A stretch of 64,000 nt of DNA from Sorghum bicolor (GCF_000003195.3 NC_012870.2:36855122-36919121); one strand, 5' to 3'; positions 1-12,762 are shown, counted from the stretch's first letter. Numbers and translations are program-made. Notes: generated by a model from the letters alone, not told the origin.

Positions 1-65
1 GACAACACTTCACATGACAAGTGGGGACACCACCAAGAGGCCAGAGGTGGGCTAGGGGCCCCAAA

Positions 66-85
66 GGTCGGTCGGCCGACCGACC
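66..85. repeat. Perfect 20 bp palindrome in LTR U3
   Basis: The sequence from 66 to 85 equals its own reverse complement (core GGCC, arms built from GGTC units). A shorter copy of its core (GTCGGCCGAC) recurs near 174-183 in the same LTR. It could form a cruciform or bind a dimeric factor; neither can be decided from sequence. Confidence 0.7.
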
Positions 86-365
86 AATGGGGTGATGCCA
101 CCTGGCCCAACCTCCCACCGACTTAAGGATCATCCAGAAGGTCAGTGGGACCCACTGTCAGCCAAAGGGCAGGTCGGCCGACCGACATGTGGGCCCCAAC
201 TTGAGTCGGTTCACTCCCACCGACATCCCCATGATGAACATGTGATGGAAATTCTCAACCATTGATCATATGGCGGTTCCAAGCTCGGTTTGATCCAAGG
301 GTGGAGAAGAGGGAGCACGCGGATCACTGACATGGCGCTGGAGTAGCCCCTACTCTATCTCCCCC

Positions 366-373
366 TATAAATA
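366..373 (+). promoter_or_regulatory. TATA box of TAT-1 LTR
   Basis: TATAAATA follows a C-rich stretch in the expected U3 position, about 765 bases before the LTR end. The neighbouring LTRs at 50292 and 52112 have the same TATAAATA core. Confidence 0.6.
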
Positions 374-1136
374 CCCCCTTGGAGAGCCTAGTTAATCATG
401 ATGTATCTTAGGAAGAGCTACTCTTGACTAAGTGTGAGAATAGAGGGAAGAGAGTGAGGAGTTCCCCGAGGAGGAGTCCCGGCTTGTCGGGAGTCTTCTT
501 GCAGGAGCACCTCAGCGGATGCTTGTCTTCTAGTATGTCTTCTTTCTAGTTGCCTTTCATCTGAGTACTTCTAGTATTTATTTTCTGTCTTAGTTTATTT
601 TAAGTATACAACTGGCCTATCTGGCACATTGCTTTGCCTTGTGTGAAGTGCTCGAAACCTTAGCTGGGTCTAGAGTAGTAGAATTAGTGTAGACGTGGTG
701 TCTAGACTAAGTCTGCCCTTGTGGACTTCTTATCGCACCTAAAGAACGCCAGCAGCAAAGTGTGACAGACCTCTGCTGGACATTAGGAGTTCTCTTCAGT
801 GTGGTTTTAGGCATGTTGCAAATAATTGCTGGCCTGCATGGTAGCTGCCTAGGGAAGTGTTTCACCACACCCTTTTCACCTATCGGCCACAGTAGGAAGG
901 GAGTTAACACTCAAGCATACTTAGGATAGCCTAGCCAGATGTCAAATATTAGAAATACCTCTCTACCCAATCCTAAGCCCTTTGATCATCATCCGACGAC
1001 TCAATTGGTCTAGTTATTCCACTTCTCGTTCCCCGTGGAAAATACGATACCTGGAATACTCCTGGTGAAGTGCTAGATTGACCACCGTCCGCTTGCGGTA
1101 AAACCGTTTGCCACTTCTGGTGTCACACAAGCATTT

Positions 1137-1156
1137 CTAGTGTTCTGCCAAGGACT
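1137..1156 (+). other. Degenerate primer-binding-site candidate of TAT-1
   Basis: Directly after the LTR end lies a TAGTG...CTGCCAAGGA stretch. It fits a TGGCG...GCC(A/G)GG-type plant PBS with several C-to-T or G-to-A changes. The position is right (between LTR and gag), but the match is too decayed to name the primer tRNA. Confidence 0.35.
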
Positions 1157-1194
1157 GACAATCCTAGGTAGTGATGCTAAGAAATGTCAACACG

Positions 1195-2450
1195 CACATC
1201 GCCGCAATCACTCACCGGACGACTACCGTGGTAAGGTGGCTCATCACGACGGTCGTGGTCGGGACACCGGCCGCAACCATGGGCCAAGGCATGATCATGA
1301 CCAGGAAGTAGACCAGGGAAGAAACCGTGATCTCGAACACAATCTCTCCCATAAGGACGCCCGTGAGAGCATCAACAGACGCATCAACGAGAACCTTGAA
1401 AACTGGATCACTCTCTATGAGATCATCAACAGCGCCGTATCGAGTACAGTGCTGCACACGGCCCTCCTGGCTTAAAGCAATTCTCCTCACATCTCCGGTA
1501 GGTCGTCTGGCCATGCAATTTTAAACTTGAGAAGCTCAAAAAGTACGATGGCAAAGAGAACCTTGAAAACTGGATCACTCTCTATGAGATCGTGGTCCGA
1601 TCAGCAACAGGGGACGAACACATGATGGCGAATTATTTCCCGGTTGTGCTCGATCAGGTAGGTCACCAGTGGCTCCTCGGCTTGCCTGAAAATTCATTTG
1701 ATTCATGGGAAGAACTACGGCAAGCATTCATCGACAATTTCATCGCTACCTGTGAGCAGCCAGGAAACAAATACGACCTCGAGAGGATACGGGACCGCGA
1801 GGATGAACCACTGCATGATTACATCCAGCGTTTCTCAGATATGTGTCTCAAGATCCCGAAGAATTCTCATGACTAGGCAATTTCTGCCTTCATCAAAGGT
1901 CTTTGTTTTCATGAAGCCCTGTGGAGTAAGCTACTGTGCAAGAGGCCGAGCACGGTTGTTGAGCTCCTCACCACGGCCAAAAATTATGCCGATGCCGACG
2001 ACGCAGAAAAGCTCATCAGAGAAGACGTTAGAGGAACCCAACAAAACGAGCAGCCTCCACAACGAGATGACACCCGAGACAACCGTGGACATTTCAACAA
2101 CCGCAGCCTTCGGCGCAATGATAATTGCGACCATCGAGAAGGGTGGGATAGGCGCCGCAACCACTATGATGATTTTAGGGGTAAATGACCTCACGACAAT
2201 AACCACAAAGTCAACACAATCAAGTAGTTCACCGGTCGATGCGATTATCAAGAAGACTACAATAAAACCTTGAAGGGGCCATGCCAGCTTCATCCTAAGT
2301 CCAACCACACAATAGAGGAATGTCGTGTCCTCAAAAGCATCTACACACAGCAGGCCATTCAAGGTGACACCGCTAAAGCAGCGGGGAAGCGCAACAGGCG
2401 CAACTAGGAGGACCAGGACAAAGACCAGGACAGAGATCCACGCCACCAAT
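1195..2450 (+). pseudogene. gag: Broken gag of TAT-1
   Basis: Gag builds the virus-like particle and packages element RNA. The start is rich in Arg/Asp/His (1195-1380), as in Tat gags. The conserved capsid part lies at 1525-1876, with SWEELRQAFIDNF- and DYIQRFSDM-like motifs. Near 2275-2330 is a C-x2-H-x4-H-x4-C knuckle followed by ECRVLKS. The frame is interrupted by TAG at 1877-1879 and further stops near 2186, 2228 and 2405. The reading frame of the 1592 segment is the same as that of the protease at 2708, so gag and pro were one ORF. A 36 bp direct repeat (1389-1424 and 1556-1591) disturbs the N-terminal half. Confidence 0.8.
1389..1591 (+). repeat. 36 bp perfect direct repeat inside gag
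   Basis: Bases 1389-1424 and 1556-1591 are identical (both begin gagaaccttgaaaactgg). The second copy sits in the expected place in gag (NLENWITLYEI). The first lies in the Arg-rich N-terminal region where it does not belong, so it looks like a local duplication or templated repair tract. Confidence 0.8.
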
Positions 2451-2599
2451 ACGTCAACTCAACCGACGTTGTCCATTTAATCTTTGGAGGGAAAGTCTCA
2501 ATTGAATCCAAGAGGGAGAGGAAACTCCTTAAAAGAGCCTGCTTGAACATGGACAGCTTCGACGGCCTAGTCACCGACCCAAAGTTTCCTCCCTAGTCC

Positions 2600-3180
2600 C
2601 ACCGAGAGATATCTTTCAGCAGATAGGATCAACGGCCCGCCATCCCTGAGACAGGACATTTTCCTCTGATCTTAGACCCATGCACTAACAGCGTCAGATT
2701 TGAACGCATGCTCCTAGACAGTGGCAGCTCCATCAACATCCTGTTTCACGACAGTCTTCCTGCCCTTCAACTAACCCAAGCACAGCTGAAGCCGTATGAA
2801 GCTAAGTTCTCTAGTGTCCAACCGGGCCAAAGTTCAATCCCTCTCGGCCAGATAACGCTGCCCGTGCAGTTTGGAACTCTAGACCACTTTCGCACAGAGT
2901 TTGTGAACTTTGTGGTCGCCGACTTCGATGGAACATACCACACCATTCTAGGCCGTCCCTCATTGACCAAGTTTATGGCAGTTCTTCACTATTCATACTT
3001 GGTATTCAAGATGCCAACCGAGAAGGTAGTCCTAACTGTCAGGGGCAATGTTTACACAACATACACTTGTGAGGAGGAAAGCTTCAAGGTCATCGAAGCC
3101 ATCGACCTCTCGATTTGGATGGCAGAAACTGTGTCCCATGCAGCACAAGCCCCGTCCGACCAGCTCGAAGCACCCGAATA
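2600..3180 (+). pseudogene. Protease region of TAT-1
   Basis: This is a retropepsin that would mature the gag-pol polyprotein. An open segment at 2708-3181 shows LLDSGSSIN (catalytic DSG) followed about 75 residues later by TILGRPSL, the expected second signature. Upstream, the linker from gag is in the same frame but has stops near 2597 and 2630, and a TAG closes the segment at 3179-3181. The active-site residues themselves are intact. Confidence 0.8.
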
Positions 3181-3181
3181 G

Positions 3182-3465
3182 CAGACCTCAAGGAAGAACA
3201 TCAAGTCTAGAGAACATAAGGAAGTCCAACTGGTCGACAACGATCCTGAGAAGACGGCTCTCATTAGAGCCAACCTGGATCCTAAATAGGATGACACGCT
3301 CGTCAGGTTTCTGAGGGACAACGTAAGCGTTTTCGCATGGAAACCCGTAGACATGCCCGGTGTCCCTCGTAACCTAATCGAGCACTCCATAAACGTCTCG
3401 AAGACTGCAAGACCAATCAAGGAGAAACTACGTCGGTTCGCTCATGACAAAAAGGAGGCTATTAG
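3182..3465 (+). pseudogene. RT of TAT-1, 5' part (interrupted)
   Basis: The frame of the protease continues through a linker with VFAWKPVDMPGVP and IEHSINVSK, the conserved start of Gypsy RT. One TAG lies near 3288. The frame stops at the insertion of TEK-solo-1 after 3465. It resumes without loss at 21521, where one copy of the ATTAG duplication restores the same frame. Confidence 0.8.
3461..3465. repeat. Target-site duplication ATTAG, left copy
   Basis: ATTAG at 3461-3465 is repeated at 21521-21525. The two copies flank exactly the TG...CA ends of TEK-solo-1. Removing the insert plus one copy restores the TAT-1 RT frame. Confidence 0.9.
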
Positions 3466-3757
3466 TGTAACAGAACCGCCCAAATTATAAGAGATAAAGC
3501 TTAATAGTGACCATTTACACAGCCAAACCATCGAGCTTAAACCCATATAATCCCGGTAGTCCGTGAAATCTCGAAGGATTTCAAACCACATATCGTACAT
3601 ACAGCCAAGATCGTAATAAGTTTAGCGGTCACCATTCACAATTACATCCAGTTTACAACATTCATAAAATACATCGGAGTTCTTAAAATTATTACAAACC
3701 AAGTTCTCAAGTAGCGGAAGGTTCATAGTTCGAAAATAACACACACATACTTAGTCT

Positions 3758-3762
3758 GATAC
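3758..3762. repeat. Target-site duplication GATAC, left copy
   Basis: GATAC at 3758-3762 recurs at 17888-17892 immediately outside the two LTR ends of TEK-1, marking a clean integrase-mediated insertion. Confidence 0.9.
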
Positions 3763-6700
3763 TGTGGCAGAACCTCCTAAGTGTTTGGGCCCACCGACAC
3801 CTGCCATTGTCCTAAGGACCTCTGACGGTGATGTCGGGAGTCCTCCCACTTTAGAAGTCCGATGAGCATGCTGGACGCTCATTCCACTGCTACCCGTGGC
3901 GTACCAAGCTGGCTCGTCCTGACCACTGGTAATGGTCAAACAACGAGAACTGTTTCTTCTCGCCCTTACAGGATAGCAAGTGGCCACCTTAACACCAGGA
4001 TCATTCGTTGCGAAGATAAAGCAGTAACTCAACAACACAGACCAAAATAATATTTCAGAGTGAAACAGCGGAAGTATTACATAACTTAATTTACAAAAGG
4101 AGTTCTTCCAAATAGTAGAGTGTTATTACAAGCCTGGTCCAACGGAGCAACTGAAACTTTAATATAGACAGAATAAATTACAGACCCTGCCCATGGGTCA
4201 CGCTCACTCTTCTTCGTCGTCAACCTCGACGACGGTCACACAACAGGGTCCGAAACAAGTCGGCTCCTGTGCTTCACCTGCAACAGGGGTATTGAAACCC
4301 TGAGTACGGGAGTACTCAACAAGACTTATCCGACGGGAAAAGAGGAGAATTTAGGGATGCAGGCTTAGGGTAGACAAGGGGTGGCTGGGCAAGGAGCCAA
4401 AGTGTTTTGCGTAAAAGCTTACTAGTAGTGCATCCTTATTTTCAAGTTTTACTCTGAACTCCTCCCTCGCAGAGGCAGAGGAATTCGAGGATAGTCTAAC
4501 TGGTTGTATCCCACAGACGAATCCGTGAGTTCCTAGTCCTATCATTAAGTATTATTTATTGATGGCCATAGCTTCATGTCGCTATGAGTCCGGGAATTGG
4601 GATCCGAACCTCATGAGACATTTTCCTTTTTCTCATTTTATCACTTAGTTGCATATTTAGCTACGAAGAGGGTCGAAGGAATTGAGTCTCCCAATCGGGG
4701 AGCAACGACGATTCGAATCGCTTAGCAATCCAGCTGGAGTTCCTAACCACCCGACATATGTAGAACTAAATCTTGCATATGTCAACCCAAATCAAGCTCT
4801 CCCCAAATTTGACCAGGTTCGCGGCACCCGAGAGCACAGTACTCCACCATCCTACAGCCGATCTAGATGTTTTCCGGTCATCTCAGATCCGTAAGGTGGG
4901 TACACACTACTCTCGCCATCTTTCCACTCCCAGTGCGCGAGTAGCTGTTCGCGTCGAGGGATCACAAGACCGGGCTTACCGAAGGCAAGTGGCTAGTACT
5001 ATAAATTCTCAACCCAGCAGGCCATCAACGGACCGGTCCTTAATCGACACAGTCGGAGACACTACTTTAAGACTCCATTCTTAGAGCAAGTCCACCGACC
5101 GGTCTCAAATTGAAACATCATTGATCATAAGTGTATCCCACAACAACCCTTCAAACTTTCTTGTTTGAAAACCTATCTAGTAGCAGGGCTAAGCATCGCT
5201 ACGCAGTTTTAAAATAAACAGGTGTCAAGGACAGGATAACAGATATCAAGGTAGTAAATGCAGCAAGTAGGTTAACCCAATTCTTAACTACATAATGCAG
5301 CATTTTCGATTTACAAGTGATAAAAGATTCAAAACATTCAAGGAGGGGTTAATGCATCCGGGGCTTGCCTTGGTTGCAGGGCAGAGAGGGACCCTCGGAG
5401 ACTTCCCAAGTCTCGGATCCGACTTCCTCGAACGGAGCACCGACCTCGGGGTTCGGTTCAACGGGCGCTCCTTCGGTCACGTGCACTATACGCAAAATGA
5501 TGAATGCTCATGATATGCGTATGACAATTATGCAAGAAGGGCCAAATCAAGTACAATTTGTCTTCCCAATGCAATATAGAATAATCAATAAATAAAGTTG
5601 TTTAATAACCTATTGTTTTTACCCAAGAGGTTGCATCTGTAAAATAAAATCTCTTTTAATTCATAATTAACCTGAATTAACTAATTATTAATCTTATTTA
5701 CCTTAATTAATTCTTAATTAATTACTAATGACAATAATTAAGCATTAAGGTCAAACAATAATTAAATGCCAAAGGTCATTAAGGTCAATGACCTCAGGTC
5801 ATCACATAATCCCAAAATCATTCAACCTTAATCATGAGAACTTAATTAATTATTGATTAATGGTTTTGGAATTATTATTTAAGTATTAAATAAGGGTTTA
5901 TTAGTATTCTAATCTAACAATACCCAAATGCCACCAAATTTTGTGTGGAGCCAGGGAATAATATTTAGAGGCTCCCCACAATTTTTGGTGATTTTTGAAC
6001 ATACAAATAAATTATTAAAAATCATACAAGTTTTATTTGCTAATTAAAAGGGCCAATTTTTGTATCCTTGCAAACTATTAGAAAGCAGAACCTAGTATTT
6101 TTCTTGGATCCTACATATTTCAGAGAGTTTATACAAAAATTCTCATTATTTTTGGATCAGCACAGAATTCACCATTCAAATTCAAACATTAAGCACTTTT
6201 AAACAAAAAGAAAAAGAAAAGGGCACTGTGCCACGCTGGCGGCCCGCTGGGATCCGGCCCAAGTCGGCCCGAGAGTGCTCTCCCGCGCGGACCGCGCGCG
6301 CTCTCTCTCACGCGGCCACTGACGGGCGGGTCCCGCCCGTCAGAGGCGTCTTCAACCTCCCACCACCGCTCCGGTGAGCTCCGGCTCCGCGCCGGTGAGC
6401 TCCCGGCCTGCGCGGCGGGGTGGGTTAGCATCTCCAGCGTCTCACGCAACCTCTAGGACACACGAGACCACCTCTACTCCCTCCTACCCTCCCTGTCCAC
6501 GCTCATGGCGGATGGCCGTCGCGGCCGAGCCAACGCCGGCCGCTTCAGGCGAGTAGAGCGTGAAGTAAGCGGCGCAACAGCACCAGAAGCTCACCGTGAC
6601 TTCAACGAAGCAAGAAACAGCAGCGGGGAGGCGCGGGGTGAAGCTGGCCACGGTGACGTGCTTGCGGTGGCGCTCGGCCGGAGTTGGGGGAGAAACGGCT

Positions 6701-7810
6701 CGGGTGGAAGCTACGGTAGGATAGAGCGTGTGTTTGGGGGCGCAATCGGTGGCGGGGCTCACGGCGGAGCTGCTGGGGTGCTCAGGTGGCTTGAAACGGC
6801 AGCGAGTGAGGCGAATTGAAGAGGCGCAGGGAGCTCGTCGGCGTCGGGGTTCAAGAAAAGGAAGAGGGGACTCTGGCCACTCGGGGCTTTATCCCCACAA
6901 CGGAAGGCGGTTCGCGGATGAGGACGTCCACGCGAAGCACAGCAGCAAGCAGCTGCGTGGCCAGCTGCGTGGCGGCGCGCGCGGAGGCGGCTCTGCCCCG
7001 GCGGCAGAGCACCCCCCCTGCCGATCACTGTAGCCGGCCTCATCCACTCAGTTTGTCTTTTTGTGAAATCCGACCAAAATTTGAACTAAAGACAAATTTC
7101 CACCAAAACAAAAGTTGTGCCAAATTTTGCAAGCTACAAATCATATTTAGGTGTCCCAAGCTGATTCTCACTGGAAATAGGTTAATTTTGCCAGACAGTT
7201 TGAAAATCAAACTCAAACCAAAGAAATTCCAAATTTTTGAATTGGGGCAAAACAGAATTTCCAAAATTACTTTTGATTTTGTATAACAACTTGAAAAACT
7301 CCCAACATGAAAGTTGCTCAACTTTTTGTGCTCTACAACTTTCATGTTGACCACTTTTCAAAATTCCAAATGGATTTTGAATTGGGCTTTTAAGTTGGAA
7401 AAGGGGACACTTTCTGGAAATCTGTATTTTCAAAATTACTTTGAATTTTGTGTTGAAACTTCAAAAACTCAAAACACCAAAGTTGTACATCTTGCCAAGA
7501 GCTACAACTTTGCTTTTGAACTCAACCTCAAATTTTGCTTAGTTTTTGACTTAAGCAAAAGGGGACAAATCTAGGATCCAGAAATCAGGGGTTTTCCCCC
7601 CCCATTTTCTCGGAAATCTTTTACCCTAGGGTTTTAGCAACCACACAAGCAACAACACACCACAGAAGCACACTCTACTTCCCTAAGCTCAAGCAATCAA
7701 AGTAAACTTATTTTAAGTTGATGCATACTACTGTGCTTTAACAATTATGGTTTGCAATGCTTATGATGACATGATCCGTTTTTAGTAACCGTAACATCAG
7801 GGATGTTACA
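3763..7810 (-). repeat. TEK-1 3' LTR
   Basis: Read on the minus strand it runs TGTAACATCCC... to ...TTCTGCCACA. It contains a TGAGTAC/GTACTCA hairpin at 4301-4318, an AT-rich tract at 5590-6190, and a CpG-rich block at about 6210-7050. Short open frames here (for example 6505-6819 and 3862-4050) recur unchanged in the other LTR and have no recognisable domain; I do not regard them as genes. Confidence 0.92.
4301..4318. other. Hairpin in TEK-1 3' LTR (TGAGTAC / GTACTCA)
   Basis: This is a perfect 7 bp stem with a 4-base loop. Matching hairpins occur at 14378-14395, 18045-18066, 33060-33081, 44197-44218 (one stem change) and 55651-55669, always about 320-540 bp from the 3' end of the LTR. Confidence 0.7.
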
Positions 7811-7824
7811 GCCCTTCCCCCTTA
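7811..7824 (-). other. Polypurine tract of TEK-1
   Basis: On the minus strand AAGGGGGAAGGGC directly precedes the TGTAACA start of the 3' LTR, the standard priming site for plus-strand DNA synthesis. Confidence 0.85.
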
Positions 7825-8016
7825 AAGAAATCTCGTCCCCGAGATTTAAAACCTTAGGGTAAGTAATGGAAAAGGAAATTTGTCAAAACTCTTTCATCTT
7901 CAACTTTTCTATAAGGCAAGGAATTGGGGAAAAATTACTTCATTATAAGCATATATGTACATTAAGTACATGGCTTTGGCGACTCTGTTTCTTCACTAGA
8001 GTACATCCTCTGGTTA

Positions 8017-11000
8017 TCATATATTGTCCTGAAGAGAAGCATGGAATTCAGGAAAATTCTCTAGCAAGTAATCTTCAGATTCCCAGGTGGCTTCTTCTTC
8101 AGAGTGCTGGCTCCATTGTACTTTATACCATTTAGTGGTCGTCCTTCGAGTAACTCTAGCTTTTTGATCCAGTACTCGGATAGGATATTCCGAATAAGTT
8201 AGATCTGGTTCAAGCTTTACATCTTCAATATCTTGAACTCGATCTGGTACCCGAAGACACTTTTTCAGTTGAGACACATGGAACACATTATGTACCCCGG
8301 ATAATCGTTCGGGCAGTTTAAGGCGGTAAGCGACTTGCCCACATCGGTCAATAATTGGAAATGGACCAATGTAACGAGGCGCTAACTTGCCTTTAACACC
8401 AAAACGATTTACTCCTTTCATTGGGGATACTTTCAAATACACATGATCACCTTTGGCGAACTTTAATGGTCGACGTCTTTTATCAGCGTAACTTTTCTGT
8501 CGGGACTGAGCAACTTTCAAGTTATTTTGGATTTGTTTCACTTTGTTCTCAGTCTCTTTCACTAAGTCAACTCCGAAGAACCATCTTTCTCCAGGTTCTG
8601 ACCAGTGTAACGGAGTTCGACATCGGCGACCATACAGTGCCTCAAAGGGAGCCATTTTGATACTCTCTTGATAACTATTATTGTAGGAAAATTCTGCTAG
8701 AGGCAAGCAGTCATCCCACTTATCTGGAAAATTCAGGGCACAGGATCTTAATAGATCTTCTAGGGTTTGATTTACCCTTTCAGTTTGCCCACCAGTTTGA
8801 GGGTGGTAGGCTGTGCTGTATAAAAGCTTAGTGCCCAGGGACTTATGTAAACATTTCCAGAATTGGGAGACAAATTGTGTGCCTCTATCTGACACTATTG
8901 TCTTTGGCACCCCATGCAGACTTAGGATACGGTCGAAATAAATCTTAGCATAGGTGGAGGCAGGATACAATAGCTTTACCGGCAGAAAATGTGCTGTTTT
9001 GGTGAGACGATCTACTATGACCCAAATGGAATCAAAGCCCTTGGCCGTCTTGGGCAATCCTACTATGAAATCCATACTTATGTCATCCCATTTCCATGCG
9101 GGGATAGGCAAAGGTTGCAACTCCCCAGCGGATTTGAGATGAATGGCTTTGACCTTTCGGCAGGTGTCACACTGGGCCACATAGCGAGCTATTTCTATCT
9201 TCATTTTTGTCCACCAAAACCTTTGCTTCAGGTCCTGATACATCTTATTGCTTCCCGGATGAATGGAATACCTCGTGGTATGAGCTTCATCCAGGATTTG
9301 CTGACGTAGCTCAGGTACCCTTGGAACCACTAACCGGTTCTTGAACCAGATTACTCCCGCATCATCCACCTTTAAGTCTGTGGGTGCTCTATTAGAAATC
9401 TTCTCTTTAAGATGTCTCATGCCTTTGTTTTCTTTTTGTGCCTTTATGATTTGAGCCTCGAGATTGAAATCGATCTTTAGATTGGAAAGGCTTCCTTGGG
9501 AAATCATTTCTATTCCCAAGTTCTCTAGCTCTTGGCACAAAGTTATATCCCTAGGCGTCACTGTTAAGCAATTACAGTGAGCCTTACGACTGAGGGCATC
9601 CGCTACTACATTTGCCTTGCCAGGGTGATAATGCACCTCAAGGTCGTAGTCTTTAATTAGTTCTAGCCACCTTCGCTGGCGCATGTTAAGCTCGGCTTGA
9701 GTAAAGATATACTTCAAGCTTTTGTGATCTGTATATAGATGACATGTGTTTCCCAACAAATAATGACGCCAGATCTTCAATGCATGTACCACGGCGGCTA
9801 GTTCGAGATCATGGGTCGGGTAATTCTCTTCATGAGGTTTGAGTTGCCTGGAAGCATATGCAATTACGCGACCCTCCTGCATCAGCACACAGCCTAACCC
9901 GATTCCTGATGCGTCACAATATACATCAAAGGGTTTTTCAATATCTGGCTGGGCTAAGACAGGTGCAGTTGTCAACAACCTTTTCAGAGTCTGAAAAGCT
10001 TGCTCACATTGGGGTGACCAAACAAATTTTGTTTGACTTTTGAGCAAGGTTGTAATTGGTTTGGCGACTCTGGAAAAGTCCGGGATAAAACGACGGTAAT
10101 ATCCCGCCATGCCCAGAAAACTACGGACCTCATGTACCGTAGTCGGGGGTTTCCAATTCAACACATCTTCTACCTTGCCTGGGTCTACAGCGACTCCTTC
10201 CGCTGATAATACATGACCCAGGAAATGGACTTTGTCCAGCCAGAACTCACATTTGCTGAACTTGGCATATAGCTGATGCTCCCTGAGACGGGTCAGCACG
10301 ATTCTCAAATGTTCAGCATGTTCCTTCTTAGTTTTGGAGTAAATCAAGATGTCATCGATGAAGACGACCACAAATTTGTCTAGTTCTGGCATGAAGACAG
10401 AGTTCATCAGGTACATAAAATGGGCCGGTGCGTTGGTCAACCCAAACGACATCCCCAAGTATTCATACAGCCCATAACGGGTTGTAAAAGCTGTCTTGGG
10501 TACATCTTCCGGCCTAATTTTAATTTGGTGGTACCCTGATCTCAAATCAATTTTTGAGAACACTTTGGCCCCAGCTAGCTGGTCAAACAATAAGTCAATG
10601 CGGGGCAAAGGGTACTTGTTCTTAATCGTCACCTCATTTAGAGGACGATAGTCGACACACAGCCTTAATGTCTGATCTTTCTTCTTCACAAACAAGGCTG
10701 GGCAACCCCATGGAGAAGAACTGGGCTGAATAAAACCCTTCTGCAACAACTCTTGTAATTGGGCTTTTAATTCGGCCAGCTCTTTCGGTGCCATTCTGTA
10801 GGCCCTTCGAGATATTGGGGCCGTTCCTGGTTTCAATTCTATACTGAATTGTACATCCCGGTCCGGAGGCAGACCTGGTAAGTCTTCAGGAAATACATCC
10901 GGGAAATCTCGAACTACCGGGATATCTTTAACTTCAGACACATTAGCGGCATGAACTTGCCCAATTGTCCGTTTGGGAGTAACTAATTGGATTAGCAAGT

Positions 11001-12549
11001 AGGAATTCTCATTGGGCAATGGGATTTTAATAGTTCGGTGCAAAGTGTCTAGCACAACCCCTCGTTGCGCCATCCAGTTCATGCCTAAGATGACATCAAT
11101 CTCTTGGTCCTTAAGAACAATCATGCTAGTAGGAAAATTGTGTCCACCAAATTCGATGGGTACTTGGTGAACCATTTCTTTAGACATCAGCCGTCCTCCT
11201 GGCGACTGTATATAAAAATGATCTTGCGTTTCCCCAATGGGTATGTCATGCTTTAACACAAAGGTGCGATTGATAAATGTATGAGATGCACCAGAATCAA
11301 AGAGCATTAAAGCAGGATGCTTCGCAACAGGAAACGTACCCATCATCACTGGTTCACCCTCTGGAATTGTCTCCACTTCAGTATGGAAGACTTGCCCTGT
11401 CTTCTTTACCGGTCTACCTTTCTGTACCTGTTGCCCTTTTTGAACCCCAGTTCTGAACTGACTCGGCTGGGGTTGGCCCATAGGTGGCCTTGGAAAGGTA
11501 GGGTTGGTTTGGCGGGGAAAAGGGCACTCTTTAGAGAAATGCCCAGGCTTACCACAATTGAAGCAAGGGTAATTGTGGCTGGGCGGAGCAATAGGGCGAA
11601 CACCCGGGGCGTTCGGCTGGCGTGGTGCAAAAGCGATGGCAGTAGGTCGAGAGTATACCTGCTGCCCGGGTCTGTACTGTGGAGGGGAGAAAGGACCACG
11701 ATAAGATGACGGCGCTTGGAAACGTCCGTGGCCCTGTGGATGATAAATGATCCTCTGGCGCTTTTGACCGCGACCAGAGAAAGAAGAGGAAGCAGCCTTC
11801 TTCTTGGCTTCCTTATGTTTCCTATTCTTTTCCTCAGAGGCGATGGCAATATTTACCGCCTCATAGAAAGTAGCATTTTGGCAAGTGGTCATCATGGTCT
11901 GAAGTTTAGTATTTAGACCACGCATGAAACAGGCTTTCTTCTTTCTGTCAGTGTTCACATGATCCGTGGCATATTGAGAGAGATGATTAAACCTTGCCAC
12001 GTATTCCATAACACTCTTATCGCCTTGCTGCAAGGCGAGAAACTCTTCGGCCTTCTTGGCCATGAGCCCTTCGGGGATGTAGTGGGCGCGAAACGCGTCC
12101 CTAAACTCGGTCCAGGTAACTTGGTGTCCGGGAGCTTGAATAGCTAAAAAGTTCTCCCACCAGGCACCTGCAGCTCCCCGAAGCTGCTGAGCTGCAAATA
12201 AGGGTTTCTGAGTTTCTGAACACTGAATCAAACTGAACTTATGCTCCATGGTTCGGAGCCAGTCGTCCGCTTCTAAAGGCTCATCGGCCTTAGTGAACAC
12301 CGGGGGCCTGGTCTCGGTAAAATCCACATACCGAGCCTCTCCATCCCCGTTGCGCGATGCCCTAAAGTTTGGAGCAGGGTGTGGTTGACGCTGTGCTAGC
12401 TCGCGCAGCAAGCGAGCATTGTCAGTTGTGGCACTTAACAAGACAGCAATGGCGTCAGCCAAAGAAGGTGGAGCAGGTGGAGGGTTGGGGATATCATCCC
12501 CTCCCTGGGATGTCCCAACCCCATCGGATCCGCGAGTACGCATCGGCAT
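8017..12549 (-). CDS. gag-pol: TEK-1 gag-pol polyprotein with chromodomain, intact
   Basis: The single open frame is 1,510 residues. Gag capsid is at about 75-215; the CCHC knuckle is C329-x2-C332-x4-H337-x4-C342. The protease has DSGAS at 418-422 and ILGM at 487-490. RT spans about 570-745 with FIDD at 730-733. RNase H acidic residues lie near D879, E916, D941 and D984. Integrase has an HHCC finger (H1090, H1097, C1127, C1130) and catalytic D1160, D1221, E1257 (35 residues between the last two), followed by a GPF module near 1395. The C-terminal chromodomain covers about 1455-1502 (WYKVQW, ATWE). Such chromodomains bind methylated histone H3 in related elements. Gag and pol share one frame without stop or shift. 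I take the first of two close Met codons (12549); CAG precedes it directly. Confidence 0.95.
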   Translation of the reverse strand: MPMRTRGSDGVGTSQGGDDIPNPPPAPPSLADAIAVLLSATTDNARLLRELAQRQPHPAPNFRASRNGDGEARYVDFTETRPPVFTKADEPLEADDWLRTMEHKFSLIQCSETQKPLFAAQQLRGAAGAWWENFLAIQAPGHQVTWTEFRDAFRAHYIPEGLMAKKAEEFLALQQGDKSVMEYVARFNHLSQYATDHVNTDRKKKACFMRGLNTKLQTMMTTCQNATFYEAVNIAIASEEKNRKHKEAKKKAASSSFSGRGQKRQRIIYHPQGHGRFQAPSSYRGPFSPPQYRPGQQVYSRPTAIAFAPRQPNAPGVRPIAPPSHNYPCFNCGKPGHFSKECPFPRQTNPTFPRPPMGQPQPSQFRTGVQKGQQVQKGRPVKKTGQVFHTEVETIPEGEPVMMGTFPVAKHPALMLFDSGASHTFINRTFVLKHDIPIGETQDHFYIQSPGGRLMSKEMVHQVPIEFGGHNFPTSMIVLKDQEIDVILGMNWMAQRGVVLDTLHRTIKIPLPNENSYLLIQLVTPKRTIGQVHAANVSEVKDIPVVRDFPDVFPEDLPGLPPDRDVQFSIELKPGTAPISRRAYRMAPKELAELKAQLQELLQKGFIQPSSSPWGCPALFVKKKDQTLRLCVDYRPLNEVTIKNKYPLPRIDLLFDQLAGAKVFSKIDLRSGYHQIKIRPEDVPKTAFTTRYGLYEYLGMSFGLTNAPAHFMYLMNSVFMPELDKFVVVFIDDILIYSKTKKEHAEHLRIVLTRLREHQLYAKFSKCEFWLDKVHFLGHVLSAEGVAVDPGKVEDVLNWKPPTTVHEVRSFLGMAGYYRRFIPDFSRVAKPITTLLKSQTKFVWSPQCEQAFQTLKRLLTTAPVLAQPDIEKPFDVYCDASGIGLGCVLMQEGRVIAYASRQLKPHEENYPTHDLELAAVVHALKIWRHYLLGNTCHLYTDHKSLKYIFTQAELNMRQRRWLELIKDYDLEVHYHPGKANVVADALSRKAHCNCLTVTPRDITLCQELENLGIEMISQGSLSNLKIDFNLEAQIIKAQKENKGMRHLKEKISNRAPTDLKVDDAGVIWFKNRLVVPRVPELRQQILDEAHTTRYSIHPGSNKMYQDLKQRFWWTKMKIEIARYVAQCDTCRKVKAIHLKSAGELQPLPIPAWKWDDISMDFIVGLPKTAKGFDSIWVIVDRLTKTAHFLPVKLLYPASTYAKIYFDRILSLHGVPKTIVSDRGTQFVSQFWKCLHKSLGTKLLYSTAYHPQTGGQTERVNQTLEDLLRSCALNFPDKWDDCLPLAEFSYNNSYQESIKMAPFEALYGRRCRTPLHWSEPGERWFFGVDLVKETENKVKQIQNNLKVAQSRQKSYADKRRRPLKFAKGDHVYLKVSPMKGVNRFGVKGKLAPRYIGPFPIIDRCGQVAYRLKLPERLSGVHNVFHVSQLKKCLRVPDRVQDIEDVKLEPDLTYSEYPIRVLDQKARVTRRTTTKWYKVQWSQHSEEEATWESEDYLLENFPEFHASLQDNI

Positions 12550-12762
12550 CTGTTACAAGAATCGTAGATACCTGTTATCACGTAAAATTCATAACCCAGA
12601 ACATATCTTACATTCTTTCATTCACTTATTAAACATTAGTTCGACACACCCAGAGTAAACAGGTTCAACTTCTCAAACCAAAAGAAAACTTATATGACAA
12701 ACCCGAACCCCACTACGGCAAGCTAAGACCCCTACAACGACGTTGCCCTCGGTTTCACCGAA
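12550..12762 (-). other. Spacer between pre-gag ORF and gag in TEK-1
   Basis: About 210 bases with no coding region. On the minus strand it ends in a TTCTTGTAACAG that abuts the gag ATG, a plausible 3' splice site. No other signal is seen. Confidence 0.5.

Larger units (their letters stand above)
1..1131 (+). repeat. Partial 5' LTR of TAT-1
   Basis: This stretch has no coding potential, a good TATA box at 366-373, and ends in a primer-binding-like region followed at once by gag-like sequence. The terminal part (about 1040-1100) resembles the ends of the Athila-like LTRs at 50292 and 58832: a 'tacctggaatactcc' block, then 'gcttgcgg'. The left part has GC-rich palindromes, including a perfect 20 bp one at 66-85. 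The 5' end of the LTR is outside the window. Confidence 0.65.

Noticed and set aside
11317..11849. Long open frames opposite TEK-1 gag-pol
   Set aside because: They are shadows of the conserved gag frame; no known domain is seen on the plus strand.
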